Source: Sclerodactyla briareus
Taxonomy: Eukaryota; Echinodermata; Holothuroidea; Dendrochirotida; Sclerodactylidae
Direction of reading: 5' to 3'
Assembly (NCBI GenBank): GCA_026419785.1
Contig: JAODTK010005556.1
Span: forward strand, 248,001-312,000
Length of the DNA stretch: 64,000 nt
Both the position numbers and the translations under genes were made by a program. Positions 23,480-35,885 of this stretch are shown piece after piece. Below the pieces are notes generated by a model. It saw only the letters and a list, made by a program, of their open reading frames with translations. It was not told the origin of the DNA and ran no database searches. Every line of letters begins with the position of its first letter. The stretch's first letter is position 1.

Positions 23480-23851
23480 TACTTCCTATAGAAACCTTTT
23501 CATTATGAGCGCCAGCACCATTTTAGATTAAGTATGGGAGGGAGCGCTTATACTTTATACATGTTAATAACAGAGCATGTGGGTGTGAATAGGCCTACAG
23601 TACAGTTCAAACTTCGAAAGTTGTTGCCCCATAACATTACATACATTCAGTCTCCGTCTTGGTCTCGATCTCGGACCTTGCTGGTCTCGGTCTCGACACC
23701 CTCTGGTCTTGAGAAGTGTAGACTAGACTACAACGCTGCTCGGTACACACGTACATGGGTTTCTGGTACTTCCCAGATTGTTGCCCCTCTTCTCGAGCGA
23801 ATAGAAACCTTTTCATCATGAGCGCCATCAGCAACATCTTAGGTAAAGTAT
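23480..23851. repeat. Right copy plus short internal duplication
   Basis: Contains the second copy of the 22.9-kb segment (23,598 onward). 'tagaaaccttttcatnatga' followed by 'gcgcca' occurs twice (about 23,488 and 23,799). The second instance is followed by CTTAG|GTAAAG, which looks like a splice donor. Confidence 0.55.
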
Positions 23852-23944
23852 AGAGTTAAATTGCCAAAAAGTAAGGATTGTTGCTCGCGCCCCAACTGTT
23901 GACGATTGGTGATATCTTCTTAGCGTCCTCGTACTTTTATAGAA

Positions 23945-23950
23945 TTTATT
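23945..23950 (-). terminator. Poly(A) signal of the Gly/Tyr-rich secreted protein gene
   Basis: AATAAA on the minus strand, 9 nt after the TAA at 23,962-23,960. The position is close to the stop but compatible with a very short 3' UTR. Confidence 0.45.
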
Positions 23951-23959
23951 TGAGTGGAG

Positions 23960-24145
23960 TTATTTACCGTTTCTCGAGCCTCTATCCCGCCCGCGGCCAT
24001 AGTCGTATTGGCCGCCATCATCGCTTCCTCCGTAGCTGTAGCGACCGCCTCCGTCACTTCCGCCGTAGCGGTACCGACCTCCCTCGTCACTTCCGCCGTA
24101 ACTGTACCGCCCACACCTTCGTCGTCTTCCTTGACTGCATACTGC
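23960..24145 (-). CDS. Secreted Gly/Tyr/Arg-rich repeat protein, exon 2
   Basis: The exon starts after the acceptor 'cgtttcttttcag' (AG at 24,147-24,146) in phase 0 and ends with TAA. It encodes residues 20-80 of the predicted protein. First come AVCSQGRRRRCG, with a tetra-arginine stretch between two cysteines. Then four 11-residue repeats follow (32-42, 43-53, 54-64, 65-75): RYSYGGSDEGG, RYRYGGSDGGG, RYSYGGSDDGG and a drifted QYDYGRGRDRG. The tail is SRNGK. The repeats are 33 bp each with synonymous differences, so this is not a fresh slippage array. Not assigned to a known family. Gly/Tyr-rich secreted peptides include adhesive or matrix proteins and some antimicrobial peptides, and any of these roles is only a guess. 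Confidence 0.65.
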   Translation of the reverse strand, partial: AVCSQGRRRRCGRYSYGGSDEGGRYRYGGSDGGGRYSYGGSDDGGQYDYGRGRDRGSRNGK

Positions 24146-24149
24146 CTGA

Positions 24150-26400
24150 AAAGAAACGAAAATAATGCAGCGCGTTACCGTGAATCCTAATCTGGCTGTA
24201 GCTAACAATATCCATGGATATCCACCACTCTGGAACACATTGTGTATTGACAGGTTGGCCACCTTTGACTATCACAAAATCAATAAATTTATTTATTTAT
24301 TCATTCATTTATTCATTAATATTCATATTTATAGACTGAGTTCCAAACTTATACAGTACGATTTCTAAGGCTCAATATACCAATCCTAGTGTTAACAGCA
24401 TACTGATGAAAATCGAGTATTGTGATCATGGCAAGTCGTTATTATTCAGTAAAATATTTCCGACTGACATGGAAAGCTGTGTATACCACAGTGGAGTGGA
24501 GGGAAATATTGTGCCAGCCATTGTGCAGAGAGAAATCAAAACTAAATATTCGCATCATTCCGTAATTCGTCTCAAATTGCCTGTCAATTGTCACACACAA
24601 TAGGTATGAACTCTTTGTATTACCTGCCCCCGCAACTATCTAAACAAAGTGCTGTGGAGGTTGGCGCGCAGCGTCCAAATACGTCAGAAACCGTACGAAT
24701 AAAAATAAGGGATTCTGGGAATGATTCCCGTGCTATTCTATTTTTTTTTTCTGGAATGGTCATATTCCACGAAAAACATTATTTTGTGCCTCAAAAAAAC
24801 ACATGTTGGTATTTCATACAACTTTTATATTGCTAGAATTTGAAGTCGTGCAATTTGAATCCCTAATCATCAATAGTTCTCTAGCAATATGCTCTAATTG
24901 GGAATCAGAAGTAAAATATGTGCATGATGCCTGCATAGTTCTATCGATGGAAGTTCAAGGAAAATGTAAAGTTCCAAAATGTGAATTTTGTAGGGAACGA
25001 AAAGTGCAATATCTTCCATTCTTGTGTAAATTAGTTCCTACTCCCTGATGTATCACATCATGCATGCACAATCGCCAATGCAGACAATTGTGATAAAATT
25101 AACGCCTTTTGTGCAGTCCAAATGATCCTTGCGAAAAGGGGACTTGAACATTTACAAGAGAACATTCCATTCTTCGGGTGGGGGGGGGGGGGGATACAGA
25201 GCTTCCTCTCAGTAAATTTGGTTTTATTGTGAAAATGACATATTGATATTAACATGTACCGAGAGAAATGGGTTGAGAGAGAAAAAATACGGACATTGAA
25301 TGTCCCACTTCATGTTCCCACATTTGTGTATTAAATTCGCATTTGAACCGTTTCCATAGTAAAGCAGCCGTTCATGAACCTGTATATACGTATTTTTTTA
25401 TGGTTAACAGTTGCTACGGTAGATCCCCCTCCCCCAGAAAACCCCGGAAACAACGACAACATTATAATGACCAGATAAACCATATTGAGCGCTGGCATCT
25501 GTTTGTATGTTTTATATTCATCATTAAAAAATGTACTGGTATATCTTTCAACATCCATGATTTGTTCGAAATTGTCTATCAATGTTGGGGGTGGGGGGTT
25601 GGGGGGGGGGGGGGGTTGGCGAGAACTCTCCAGAGAAAATTTAGTTGTGTTAGTGCTTTGAAAGAGTACCCTTCCTTATTTCAGTGACAAGACTTATTTA
25701 CTCTCAGTTGATAACTTGCTTCACTATTTGTAAGACAGGTGCTGATGGCAGCTGGCCACAAATAACCACATGACAACAGACAAGTGGTCGATTATTGATT
25801 ATAGAGGACAGAGTGACAAGAGGACTGAAAGTATTCATACCCCAAAATACGATTACGATTAGATACGATCCCAATAGCTCAAGATCAGTCTACCATTATG
25901 TCTTGTCTTCTCGACTATGGCTGAACTTGTACAGTTCTCTCAGCATGCCCTTGTATTCAATTTGCTCAAGCTGTCAAGATCATGCCTGCAGACAGCATGA
26001 GATACATTAGGGAAAAACTTGGAATCTTATCTTAATGTGCGAAATGGCTACTTTTCACACTATTATTAGGTTAGAAGTTTTCAATTGTATTAGACATTTA
26101 CTAGAACTAATTGACTTTCAACTCCAAACTGCATTGAACATTTGAACTTTGAAAGCACTGCATTGACCACTGATTTGTAGTAATCCAGTCCACTAGTCAT
26201 GACCGCATCTATCAAGTGGTCGAGGCAGCTAACATGCTGAGAGTGAGAAGGCGGTTTAGCTCAGTCCGTGCGAATGCGTGCGTTCGCGTGTCCGAGCATA
26301 TATTTCAATAAACTAGTTGTAATATATGCTACTAGTACTTCACATCTCCCCATCTGTGGATTATATTAACACTAACATTTATAATAGGTAACAGGGGATC
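24150..26400. other. Intron of the secreted protein gene; homopolymer tracts
   Basis: Presumed intron. It contains poly-G runs at 25,180-25,193 and 25,590-25,614, and a possible tRNA-like head at 26,251-26,300 ('ggtttagctcagtccgtgcg'). No further exon is recognised. Confidence 0.4.
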
Positions 26401-26404
26401 TTAC

Positions 26405-26461
26405 CTTATCGAAGAGTCCGAGTACCGAGCCCAACGCGAAAAATAGGATGATTCTCAACAT
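26405..26461 (-). CDS. Secreted Gly/Tyr/Arg-rich repeat protein, exon 1 (signal peptide)
   Basis: ATG at 26,461-26,459 opens MLRIILFFALGSVLGLFDK, a compact signal peptide (basic Arg3, hydrophobic core 4-15, small residues before a likely cleavage around 15-20). The exon ends AAG|GTAAGA in phase 0. Splicing to 24,145 (intron of about 2.26 kb, GT-AG) joins this to a phase-0 exon and gives an 80-residue precursor with no frame break, unusual in this window. A TATA-like box lies about 180 nt upstream. No other exon between the two is required. Confidence 0.62.
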
Positions 26462-26639
26462 TTTGAGTACGAGCAACGGACGGTGAGGGCTAACTGCCTG
26501 TCGTATTTCCCTTTGCCAGAACTGTCTCAACCTTCCCGAGAGCCGATAGGCGTAATGGAAAGATCCGGTTCTCAAACGTGGTGGCCGTGCCGCACAGTCA
26601 CAGTCACGAGTAACAGTGTTTGCTTGTCTGTCGAAAACC

Positions 26640-26646
26640 CTTATAA
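26640..26646 (-). promoter_or_regulatory. TATA-like box upstream of the secreted protein gene
   Basis: Minus-strand 'catttataaggg' (plus 'cccttataaatg'). A start about 30 bp downstream would give a 5' UTR of about 150 nt before the ATG at 26,461. Confidence 0.4.
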
Positions 26647-26699
26647 ATGAGTTAAATAACCCTTATCATTGTTCTGTTAATGGTTCCCCCTTCCACTTG

Positions 26700-28335
26700 T
26701 CCCGCGACGGCACGTAGGCCCTATGAAGCTATTAACAGCACACCGGGTCGACAGAAGTTTATCGGCACACACCTGTTGAACGAGTTCGGCACCTGTCTGA
26801 TCCGTTTCAGTTGCCTTTTCTCAGGGGGCTGGTATTGTCTATTCCATTTTATTATCGTGAAATGAATATGGTTATAAGAAAGCGAAGGAGGACATATTCA
26901 AGTGGAGTGTAACAGTCTTCGCTACAGCACGTACGCCAACGATCACAGCAGTGGTCATGGAGTAGTGTCTTACGGTCAAACGAATGGTTTTAAGTAGTGC
27001 GGGTTAAGCAGGGAGGCAGTAGTAAACCATTGGCCTTGCCGAGTAACTGTGTTGTATACGGACATGATTACGTCTATTCATGATACATGGATACAAAATA
27101 CTTCCTGAACTTTGAAAATCGCAACAAGGGAAATAGTCATTCCAATATACTCCGAACATAGGCTTCTACTAGAAAGTCAAGAAGGCATTATTTCTGGAAT
27201 TAATACCCTGTAAAAAGCATTCTATTCATATAATGATGCACTCACAATCATTCATTTATTCAAACTGTTTAATGAGTCCAGAAGAGTCACAAGCCTGCTG
27301 AAGGCATTCCAGCTGCTTCGAAAACGATGAATCTCCAGGGAGCGATGGGCTTCCTCAGGAAGTCGTGGCTCCATTTCGAAGATATCCATATGGCTTGTGT
27401 ATCTTATCTATATATGCCACGGTTGTATAGTCTGTAGGAAGCCTTGGATAGGAGGATGAATACGCTGAATACGCGAGGTACTAGGCAATATTACTATGAA
27501 AGATATAAGGCGCGCGAAGCGCGGCGCAAATTTTAAACTGCAAGATACGAATTTCGCTATAAAGAAGGTGGAATATTCATATGTAGGGGCAATAGGCCCT
27601 CATCGGGGTGTGTAAATTTGAGCGTACCCACTTGGGCTTTCCGACGAGATGGGAAAGATTCCCCGACGGCGGCGGGGAGGGGGGGGGGGGGGGGGGCGGG
27701 GGCAGGGCAGGCGTTCCCGACAGGAGGGGCATCCCCCCCCCCGGTGGCGCCACCCTTGGTCTCTCGAACATCTACAAACGTTTCTGTTGCATGGACTGGC
27801 CGATTTGTGCTCGATTCGCTCAATGAAGGCTACCCTACCACAGTGGCTATTTATCCCCATTTGCCAAATTCATTCAGTCCAAATAACTTAGGCTAGGCCC
27901 AGCCTTGGTAATAAGTTCATACGATCATCCACTGATCCATTTTTTACATTGTTAGTGAATTAGTTGCTCAGCAAAGAAGAAATTAAAATAACAGTCCCTG
28001 CAGTAATCCAACCTAATCGGTAAGAGGGGAGAGAAGGATTTTGCAGGATTTTTCTACATAACCCGCACTCATTATGCTCCTGTAACGTGATAACACTGAC
28101 CGAATATGATGGTAATCCGACATAATCGGTAGATAAAGAAAAAATGATTTAGCAGATGTTAAATTAATCTTTCACATTATATAATTATTCTTCTACATCA
28201 ATATGTCTCTTTCATTACCCTTGACCTCCAATTCCTGAATACCCCATAGGGACCACTAGTCTAGCACCGACCAAGTGAGATTGTGATTCAAACTAATCTG
28301 TAGGAGGAGGAACATTTTGAAGATTTTTGTAGTTT
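26700..28335. other. No gene recognised; G-rich block at 27,660-27,770
   Basis: The G-rich block (27,660-27,770) holds a long G run and the 12-bp palindrome GGTGGCGCCACC. It may be part of a small DNA element, but no termini could be set. The proline- or glycine-rich frames here are by-products of composition. Confidence 0.4.
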
Positions 28336-28339
28336 TACA

Positions 28340-28510
28340 TTATTCCGGCCGCAGATTTGTGCTTCGTGGCTTTGTGGCTTCCTTTCGTTTTTCACTCTTG
28401 ACTGTTGTTTCTATTGTTCTTTTAGGACTTCTTTTTCTTCTTTCTGTGAAGCGCCTGGTACTCTTGTGATATTGCGCTATATAAATATTACACATTATTA
28501 TTATTTTATG
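28340..28510 (+). mobile_element. LINE 3' UTR remnant
   Basis: 'gtgaagcgcctggtactctt', then 'attgcgctatataaata' and an (ATT)n tail. This is the same 3' signature as at 7,620-7,690 and 62,070-62,140. No coding part is recognisable upstream. Confidence 0.65.
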
Positions 28511-28749
28511 ATTATGAAGGTTCATTTTCCTCTCAATAACTTTCCCCTGAACTCTGAACACATTGTAGGTACCACTAGTCCATGATAACACTGACATAAT
28601 ATAATAATGAAACCTTATCTGTAGGAGGAGGAGCAATTTTAAGTTTTTTGCACTTTTTCACATGGTAGTCTATTATACTCTTCTAATGACCTTTGACCTA
28701 AATCCCTGAACTCGCGCCGAGGGTACCACCATGGTATACCTGACAGTTT

Positions 28750-29545
28750 CCCTAGTATTTCGTCATCTATACAACCCCTGTCCGAAGCATCATCCGTAAC
28801 CATGGGCTAAAGTATCACACCTATGCTGATGATACGCAGATCCATTCATTATTATTCGACGCAACACAGCGATAGTTCAATAATAGTTACGCCATACGGT
28901 GGCCTGTGTGGAAGAAAACCGAGAATGGATAAATAATATATAGTTGACTATCCGAACTTCGACGACGGTAAGACTCATTCTGCTCAAACCAACAATGCTG
29001 GAAAGGATCAGACCCTTCACTTCGCGATCGTAGACACTATGATTCCGCCAGTTGGCAAGGTGCGGAACCTTGGTGTCATATTGGAAAACTATATGACTAT
29101 GAAAGCGAACATCTCTGTAACTATCCAGTAGCCTATGCTCTGCTGTTAGGTCTTCCAAACGGACACATTTGTCGACTCAATATGCAGCTGATCTGCTGCA
29201 CGTAGTGTATACACATATTCCCTGTTCCCAATACCTGCACTGGCTCCCAGTTCGATTCAGGACCAGTAAAAAAAAAAATGCTGCTCACTCACCGTACGCT
29301 AACTGGCTATGAAGCACAGAACTACCAAATCTACTGGAGCTATTGGAACCCTATCAACTGTCGCGTTCTACCTCGAGACATTCGTGGCTGAGCCTGACTC
29401 GTCACGGTCGTGAGATGGCAGATCCTTCTTTTCGACAGAACCCGTTCGTGGCTCAAACTATCGGATGAGCTGTGGACGTGCTCTACATTGGACACATTTA
29501 AGTTAAGATTGGAGACTTGTCTTTCGATCATTTAAACTCTGCCTT
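28750..29545 (+). mobile_element. Decayed LINE reverse transcriptase fragment
   Basis: Across shifting frames it reads LYTTP..., then GLKYHTYADDTQIHSLF, which contains the YADD catalytic motif of non-LTR reverse transcriptases. Further on are CVEENREWINN, KPTMLERIRPF, VGKVRNLGVILENYMTMKA (with shifts), and finally LSDELWTCSTLDTFKLRLET, the usual C-terminal block. There are many stops and indels. It is distinct from the LINE tail at 28.4 kb. Confidence 0.75.
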
Positions 29546-29559
29546 CTTCGTTCTTCATA

Positions 29560-32185
29560 GTTGTTTATTTCCATTCATTAGGCTCAACTCTTCGTTTCTT
29601 TTCTGTGAGTTTGTGTACGACATGAGCCAAATTAATAATTATTAACTAATATTGTTATATGTAAGTTCTTTGAACCACAGAGCGACCTTGTTACATTGCT
29701 TCAACTGCCACTGCATTTATCAGTGACATTTTTTTGCACACGACCCACGGGCTGCTTGAACGACCAACTGAGCACTGTAACTGGTGTGGTCGATAGTGTT
29801 AAGATTTGGTACACACATTGCTTCCTGCAACTCATTGTCAACTCAATGTCATTTCACATTATGTTGTCATTCCCGTTCCCCGAAAAATAGATATGTTGAA
29901 TATTTCCAAAATACAACGACTTCCGAACGAAGTTTCGTTAGGTGGGGTATAACTCGAGAAATGACTATCACGGCACGTTTCTTCTGATAAAAAGAACGAA
30001 ATCAATAGTTGAAGCTGAAGACGCTGTACGAGTCCCGAAATTAGAGACATGTGAATTATTTGCAGGTGGCCTACGTTATTTCTAAACCATAGCGACGTCG
30101 TATCACTTCGTTATTACAGTTACCACAATATTAGTGGTAATCCCGATGTTAGAATCATATTTTCGGTGTCAACATGAAGCTGTATTTCATACGGGTGTCC
30201 CATTCCGGGTTTGTTAATAATTACAGGCTAATTTATTAGCTAACTAAACGTTTTCTGGTGCCCAAGTCTGAGTTTGGGGATAGTAGTGATTTGTTCACTA
30301 GTGACGTGTTGCATTTGTGATGCAAGACCCTAAATTGGCTTCATTCTCTACTTCTGCGGACCTCGGCCTACACTGAAGTGCTTATTGGAGCTCGTTGAAT
30401 CAGAGGATGAATGAATCCATTAAAAAAATCAATCGTTATTCCAGTGGATACCCTACGTAGAGTGAGCTGTAGAAACAGAACGTAGTGGTTATGAACGAAA
30501 CGAGTGAAACTCAATTTTTTTTCCACGTGCAAACGGAAACGGATTTCCACAACTCACACTGATGGGGCGTATGTGATAATCGATACGGGAAAGTGATCTC
30601 TTATTCTTTGGGAAATTCTAGACGTATACCTGAAACGCATATTAGGCCAGTATTTTCGGATACTTATTTACGTGGTATAGGCGTCACATTGTGCCTTTAG
30701 GATAGTATTAACGAAGAGAACTCTTCTCCGAAGAATGATGTGATTTGAACCAATTTGCGAAATTAATTAATACTACAGGTGTGTACGGTGATATCAACAG
30801 ATCCAAGTGACTCATATCAGCATTGAACGTAGACTATATGGCTCAGTTGTGTTTCTATTGACCGTTAAATGTTAACGCATTTGGAAGAATCAAAGTCAAC
30901 TCTGACAGAATTGCAGCACATGTATACAGCACATAGATTCTCTAAACTTACTGGTTGGGTATCAAATAGCGACCGTTCTCACCTTCTTAAGCTCATCTAT
31001 TAGCAGTTGCATACGATTCAATTTTCATAGGGCCCAACTCAAGATAATTGACAACATCGTAAGGAGCCATTCTGTTGCCCGTTTGCGTACGAACAAGTCT
31101 TCTTCTATCGTCGTGACCGTTCTAGTTTATGAGAAATTAGGGAGTTGGAAATGCAGTGAATAGGATTTATGGAAACAAAATTCGAGACCTCGTTTTTTGG
31201 TGGAGGAGTATCAATCTAATGCGAGTAGTCTCGAGGTAGTATTGTCTGAATAATCATAGTGAACATGAACCGACTATTTCACATTTGCGCTCCGCTGAAC
31301 AAGTCCTGAACTGCGTAGTAGGCAGCCGGTACCAGTCAATCGATCGCAGCGAATACTCAAGTGTTAGCTCTGGTAAATAACTTTTGAGTTTTATTCCTGC
31401 AAATCTGTGGGAGGTAGGTAAATTTCCTTTTGAAAATACGTTTTATTTTTTTTTTGACGAATTTCGTTTTGTTCTTTGGACAGCGGTCTTTTAGTTTTTT
31501 CATGCCGTAAATCTTTCAGAAATATAATTACTTTGGTCGTAATTCTTCCAACGATCACTTTGTTCCTTATAGGCTATACACTTTCTGAAAAGTAAGGATT
31601 CCAGCAGCAATCTCGAATATGTATGTTTCACATATTACCTGAACCGTTATAGGCCTATATATCATGTGATTGATAGCATGTTAGATCAGTGTGTGAACAA
31701 CAGTTGTCCACAGAACTGTAAAAACCAGTCCGGAATGTCACTGAACCGCCCGCCCTAAACTATCTGGTGAGCGGTTTGTCCTTAAATCGGTGCCAGAGGC
31801 AGAAAGCAGTTTCAAGCTATTAGTCATGGCATCGGGACGTTCGGTCCGTTACATAATTGATGTATGTCCGTTTGTTTGTTCTATGGGGATAATTTTAATG
31901 TATATCGGTTCTATTTTTGAAACCGGTCAACGGACATTGTGACAATGCATATATTTTTATTTGCCGAATCGATTCCCAAAGAGAGTTTTCCTTTCTCTGA
32001 CAGACAGGGAGTTTTCAAAGAAGATAGTCTTTCACATGCGAGGCCATCTGGCGTTCACCACAGCACCCTCGTGGCAGAAATTGAATATTTTGAACTTGAT
32101 GATATCGTGAAATTTCGTTTTTTTTTACCAGAATCGATTTTATGTTCCATGCTACTCATGGCTCATTGCCTCGTCAGTTTCAACA
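29560..32185. other. No gene or repeat recognised
   Basis: AT-rich sequence with only short open frames. It shares no obvious words with other repeats in the window. Confidence 0.45.
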
Positions 32186-32189
32186 CTCT

Positions 32190-32395
32190 TCACTAGAAAT
32201 AACCCTTACTTCAATACTAGGAACAATCTCGATTATATAATTCCCTACTGCAGATTACAGGTCACATAGAGGAATATTCGTTATACGGGAACTACCGCAT
32301 GGAATAATTTTCCAGCGGATCTTAGAAACAATCCCTCTTAGGCAAGCTTCAAGCGAAAGTTAAAGGAACACCTTCAGTGCCCCCAGCAAACGTAA
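32190..32395 (+). mobile_element. LINE ORF2 C-terminal fragment
   Basis: Reads TRNNLDYIIPYCRLQVT, then YTGTTAWNNFPADLRNNPS and ASFKRKLKEHL, with a stop between the last two. This is the conserved C-terminal pattern of jockey/CR1-like elements (Y-TG-x-WNxLPxxIR..x-SFKRKLKxxL). A G-rich tract follows at 32,416-32,457. Confidence 0.7.
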
Positions 32396-33659
32396 ACTTC
32401 TGTCTGCTCTTCGGGGTGGGGGGGGGGGGTTGGTCTGCGGGAGGCGGGGGGGGGGGTATTGGTCACTGTGGTGTATTGTTTTGTCTCTATGATGACTACT
32501 GTAAGGGGTTCTGATTCACACAAGATTTGAGTAGCTGATGCAAGAACCCCCCAACTTCATTATGTCCACTGCTTCGTATTCATTCAAGTCTTTTCTATGG
32601 TTGAAGTTGGAGTTGAAGAGTTGAAGAGGGTTAATTGATCGTTACTTATACATGCTTATTGACACTCGAACGAGACATGCTGCTATACTATTTTCTGAGT
32701 GGCAATTCATCTAAACTTCATGCCCTCACTTTAGTCATCTTTAATAGCAAACACCAATACACACGGGCCGAATGAGTCTAGCCCAGAGAGTCAAGCAACG
32801 CTCATGATGGGGGGAACTGGGATAGCTATTCATTTTGTGGGCAAGTTATACCTTCAAGATGGCTGAGTTGAGTGTCCAGGATCAAGAGTAAGGTTCCCAC
32901 TGCTGCCACGAAGAAGCGTGTGTTCACGCCAACTGTAGATCAAAGATATTGGGGAAAGCCATTTAGGCCCACCCCGCTGCTCTATATGTGTTTTTATGTG
33001 GGCTGTATTCGACTTCGTATTTCTTGATTGCTTGCAAAGTGAGAACAGTGAGAGCCATTAGAGTGGAATTTGAATCTGAATACGTTTGCGATCTGTTATC
33101 TTCCGCAAACTTAAAACACCATTCGGGCGAGTTGAAAAGTAAGAGCAAACTTGAAGAAGCGCTTTTTCTCACATGATGACAAAATTCTCAACATAACGTC
33201 TTTCGTAAGTAGCCTACATAATGTCAGGTGGTATTGCAACATAGGTAGAAACCCCGTGAGCCTACTACACACCAGTGCGTGCACACAGCTGTATGTGTGT
33301 ACGCGCCACACTGCGGGTGTCATATCTCCACATATTTACAGTAAATATCCAAACTTGCGAAAAAAAACGCGAGGGGCATATGATAGGCACTGAATTTCCA
33401 GGCGACATGCATATCAGAATCATTCATATTCACCCACCGAACTGTATATTATGTCTACCCAACAATATATGATGATATACAAGGGAACTGTTCGTATTGA
33501 TTGTTAGTGGAATAGGTTTCCTAATTGAAGGATCCGTTCCAGCTCACTCGCTCCAGTTTCTGCCCAAACAAACTTCTGACGTAACTCTTTTCGACTGAAT
33601 GCTCAATGGATATGTGAAATTGGGAGCCGCATAGCCAGTACAATGATGCAATCAGATCC

Positions 33660-34150
33660 AAAGAAGTAACATCCTAACTAGAAAACCAGAAAGCCAAGAG
33701 GCTTAGTGATTCCTTGACTTATTCTAATAACTTACGACCAGATACAGGAACAAATGGAATATGGGATGGTAAACAGCAAGCTCCTGCTCGATAGGACCAA
33801 GAGTTTTGGATTTATGGTGTCCACAACAGACACGGTCTCAGACTTGGACGTGCTGCTGCCCTCAGTTACCGATCAATAGGTATGCCTTTTTGGGGACCCA
33901 CATGCCAAGTATGAGATCCAGTATTGTGCTCACAAGCTAGAATCGTCCAAAATGTAAGTTTTCTCACAAATTTTGACCATAAATGACCTCCGCTCTACAT
34001 TAAAAACAATAGGGGTCTTGCTCTCCCAGTGAGGAAGCAGTACCCCCAATTTCAGCTTGATTGGACCAAGTGTGCTGGATTTATCGCGTCCACAAGGTTT
34101 TGGAATCTTGACCTCTGCTAGTCTTGTTCAAGACGCCGTGACTGTTCAAG
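33660..34150. repeat. TGACCT-family dispersed repeat
   Basis: Shares 'ttcagcttgattggaccaag', 'cgtccacaaggttttgga' and 'cttgacctctgct' with the 9.9-12.3 kb units. Noncoding. Confidence 0.55.
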
Positions 34151-34159
34151 ACGGGTGAC

Positions 34160-35080
34160 TCGATTTTGCGGCCTCTCACATAGATCTATGTGGCCCTCGA
34201 TCAGTACGGTCCAAGATATGTTTTCGCCACGGACGTCTTGTAAGACTGTTCGTGCAGGTATCTAATGCATATGGAATAGCTGTATGAACCAGCAATCAAT
34301 CATGCATCAAGTACCGCCTACCGACTAGGTCATCGACGATGTTATGCACAGCTTGTACCGTAGGCCTAACGTTATAAAAAGGCTATTGAGTAAGTTAGTA
34401 GAAAATTATAAATCTTTTAGGCCTTCTTGCTACAAAAATTATTCAACAACGAAAAAACGTATCATTAGTAATTAGCGGCGAAAATGATTTTTCTTGCTGT
34501 TCCCATTCGGCTGAGAACTTTCCTGCAAGATATTAAACAGCTATGAATACTCCACTTTCTCGACCGTCTCTCACAATTCACTAGGTCTTTTTTCTATATC
34601 TTATACTATACATGTTGCCTAATCCTGTCGAATAAGATATTCAAAATAGCAGTGATAAATTGCAGACTTTTCCGACGGAAATGAATGTTTCGCTCCAATC
34701 TGTCAATATTATTAATTTTCATTTTGAATATTACACAAATATTTGGAGGGAAATATATAACTTCGCATGTATAGTTTTATGAGGTTCTTCATAGAGGCCT
34801 AAACAGCAACCCAAAGTCTACTAAGGGGTCGGCTAATGAATAAACGACTACTTGAAATGTGGCGTGATTGGCTTCTTCAGAGGGTAAAGACAATCACGTA
34901 TAAATGAACAGTTCACCAAGACGTGGCTATTGCCATTAACCACTGATATATACGATATCGAGAAGGCACAATTATTCGGTTTATTGCAACGAAGTAAAGA
35001 GTGTTACCTATGTCTTAACCCAAGACTAGACCTCTGCTGACCTCAGATGACATTTCAACTTACCGAAGGACCTGAAACAT
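34160..35080. other. No gene recognised
   Basis: AT-rich. A short TGACCT-family fragment occurs at 35,024-35,060 ('gacctctgctgacctcagat'). Confidence 0.4.
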
Positions 35081-35085
35081 TGGGA

Positions 35086-35330
35086 TCATGTACACCTCCA
35101 AAATCTAAAATTAGCTAGGGAGTGGTTAGTTAAATCAAAATATTCTGCTACCGTAATGCCTGGGGAATTGTCTCTGATCGACATTTTGTGGTTATTTAGC
35201 CATAGGCGCAATTCAGTCCCGGTCTCTCCAAAGTACTCGCCGTGATTACACGCATTGCAAAGGAGCATGTATACAATATCACAAGAATCGCAGGTACAAC
35301 CAGGCGGGGAGATGGTCACGTGAGTGCTAG
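35086..35330 (-). mobile_element. Penelope-like element, GIY-YIG endonuclease fragment
   Basis: The minus-strand frame reads TCDSCDIVYMLLCNACNHGE, then YFGETGTELRLWLNNHKMSI, then VAEYFDLTNHSLANFRF. This matches the GIY-YIG domain at the C terminus of Penelope retroelements: VYxxxCxxC, then YxGETGxxLRxRLxxH and VAxHFNxxxHS. The central GET is intact, and the usual Arg is replaced by Trp in RLWLNNHK. The upstream RT is not visible; the fragment is isolated and probably inactive. Confidence 0.75.
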
Positions 35331-35727
35331 GGATCTGAATATTGCTTTCAGTGATTATAATAGGACAAATTTGACATCGTGGTTATTACAGGCTCCTTCG
35401 TCTTTGGCATTGTCATTCCTGGCACCTAGAGGAAGGGATGAGGTTCTTTAGGTTAAGCGGTTGACGCTGAGGCACAACCATATGGGTGGGGTGGGGTGGC
35501 GGTCAGGATATAGGTCACGCAGGCGCTGGGTCCTCTGGGGGGGACGAGAAGCCGTCCAGCAAAGTCGGACTATAGGTTTTCAGATTGAATCAAAATCAAC
35601 ACAAGCGGGATACCAGTGTTCGCTTCAAATAGCTCAATTGGTACCCCCTTAGCATTTTTCCACGTATAGATTCAGATCTCAATTTGAAAAGTATCAGTTC
35701 CGCGGGCTCGAGACCACAGTTTGGCTT

Positions 35728-35885
35728 CATTTGCTCAATTGTAAGGGTCTGCACGTGGCAGGAGTCCGCGTTTCGAATCACACGTGGAGCCATGAGCTTC
35801 TCATCACTTTCCTATTTCCCGACCTTCCCGCCTATCTGTCTAGAGTCTTTCCAATTACCGCCACCCTTTGTCACCTATCCTTCTG
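35728..35885 (+). mobile_element. tRNA-derived SINE
   Basis: A tRNA-like head ends in the B box 'gcgtttcgaatcac'. The tail 'tcctatttcccgaccttccc' resembles the tail at 36,150-36,190. Confidence 0.42.

Noticed and set aside
23954..24190. Ala/Val/Thr-rich plus-strand frame
   Set aside because: Antisense of the 33-bp repeats in the Gly/Tyr-rich exon; its regularity comes from those repeats.
27557..27896. Gly/Pro-rich frames on both strands
   Set aside because: Caused by a long G run and flanking GC-rich sequence.
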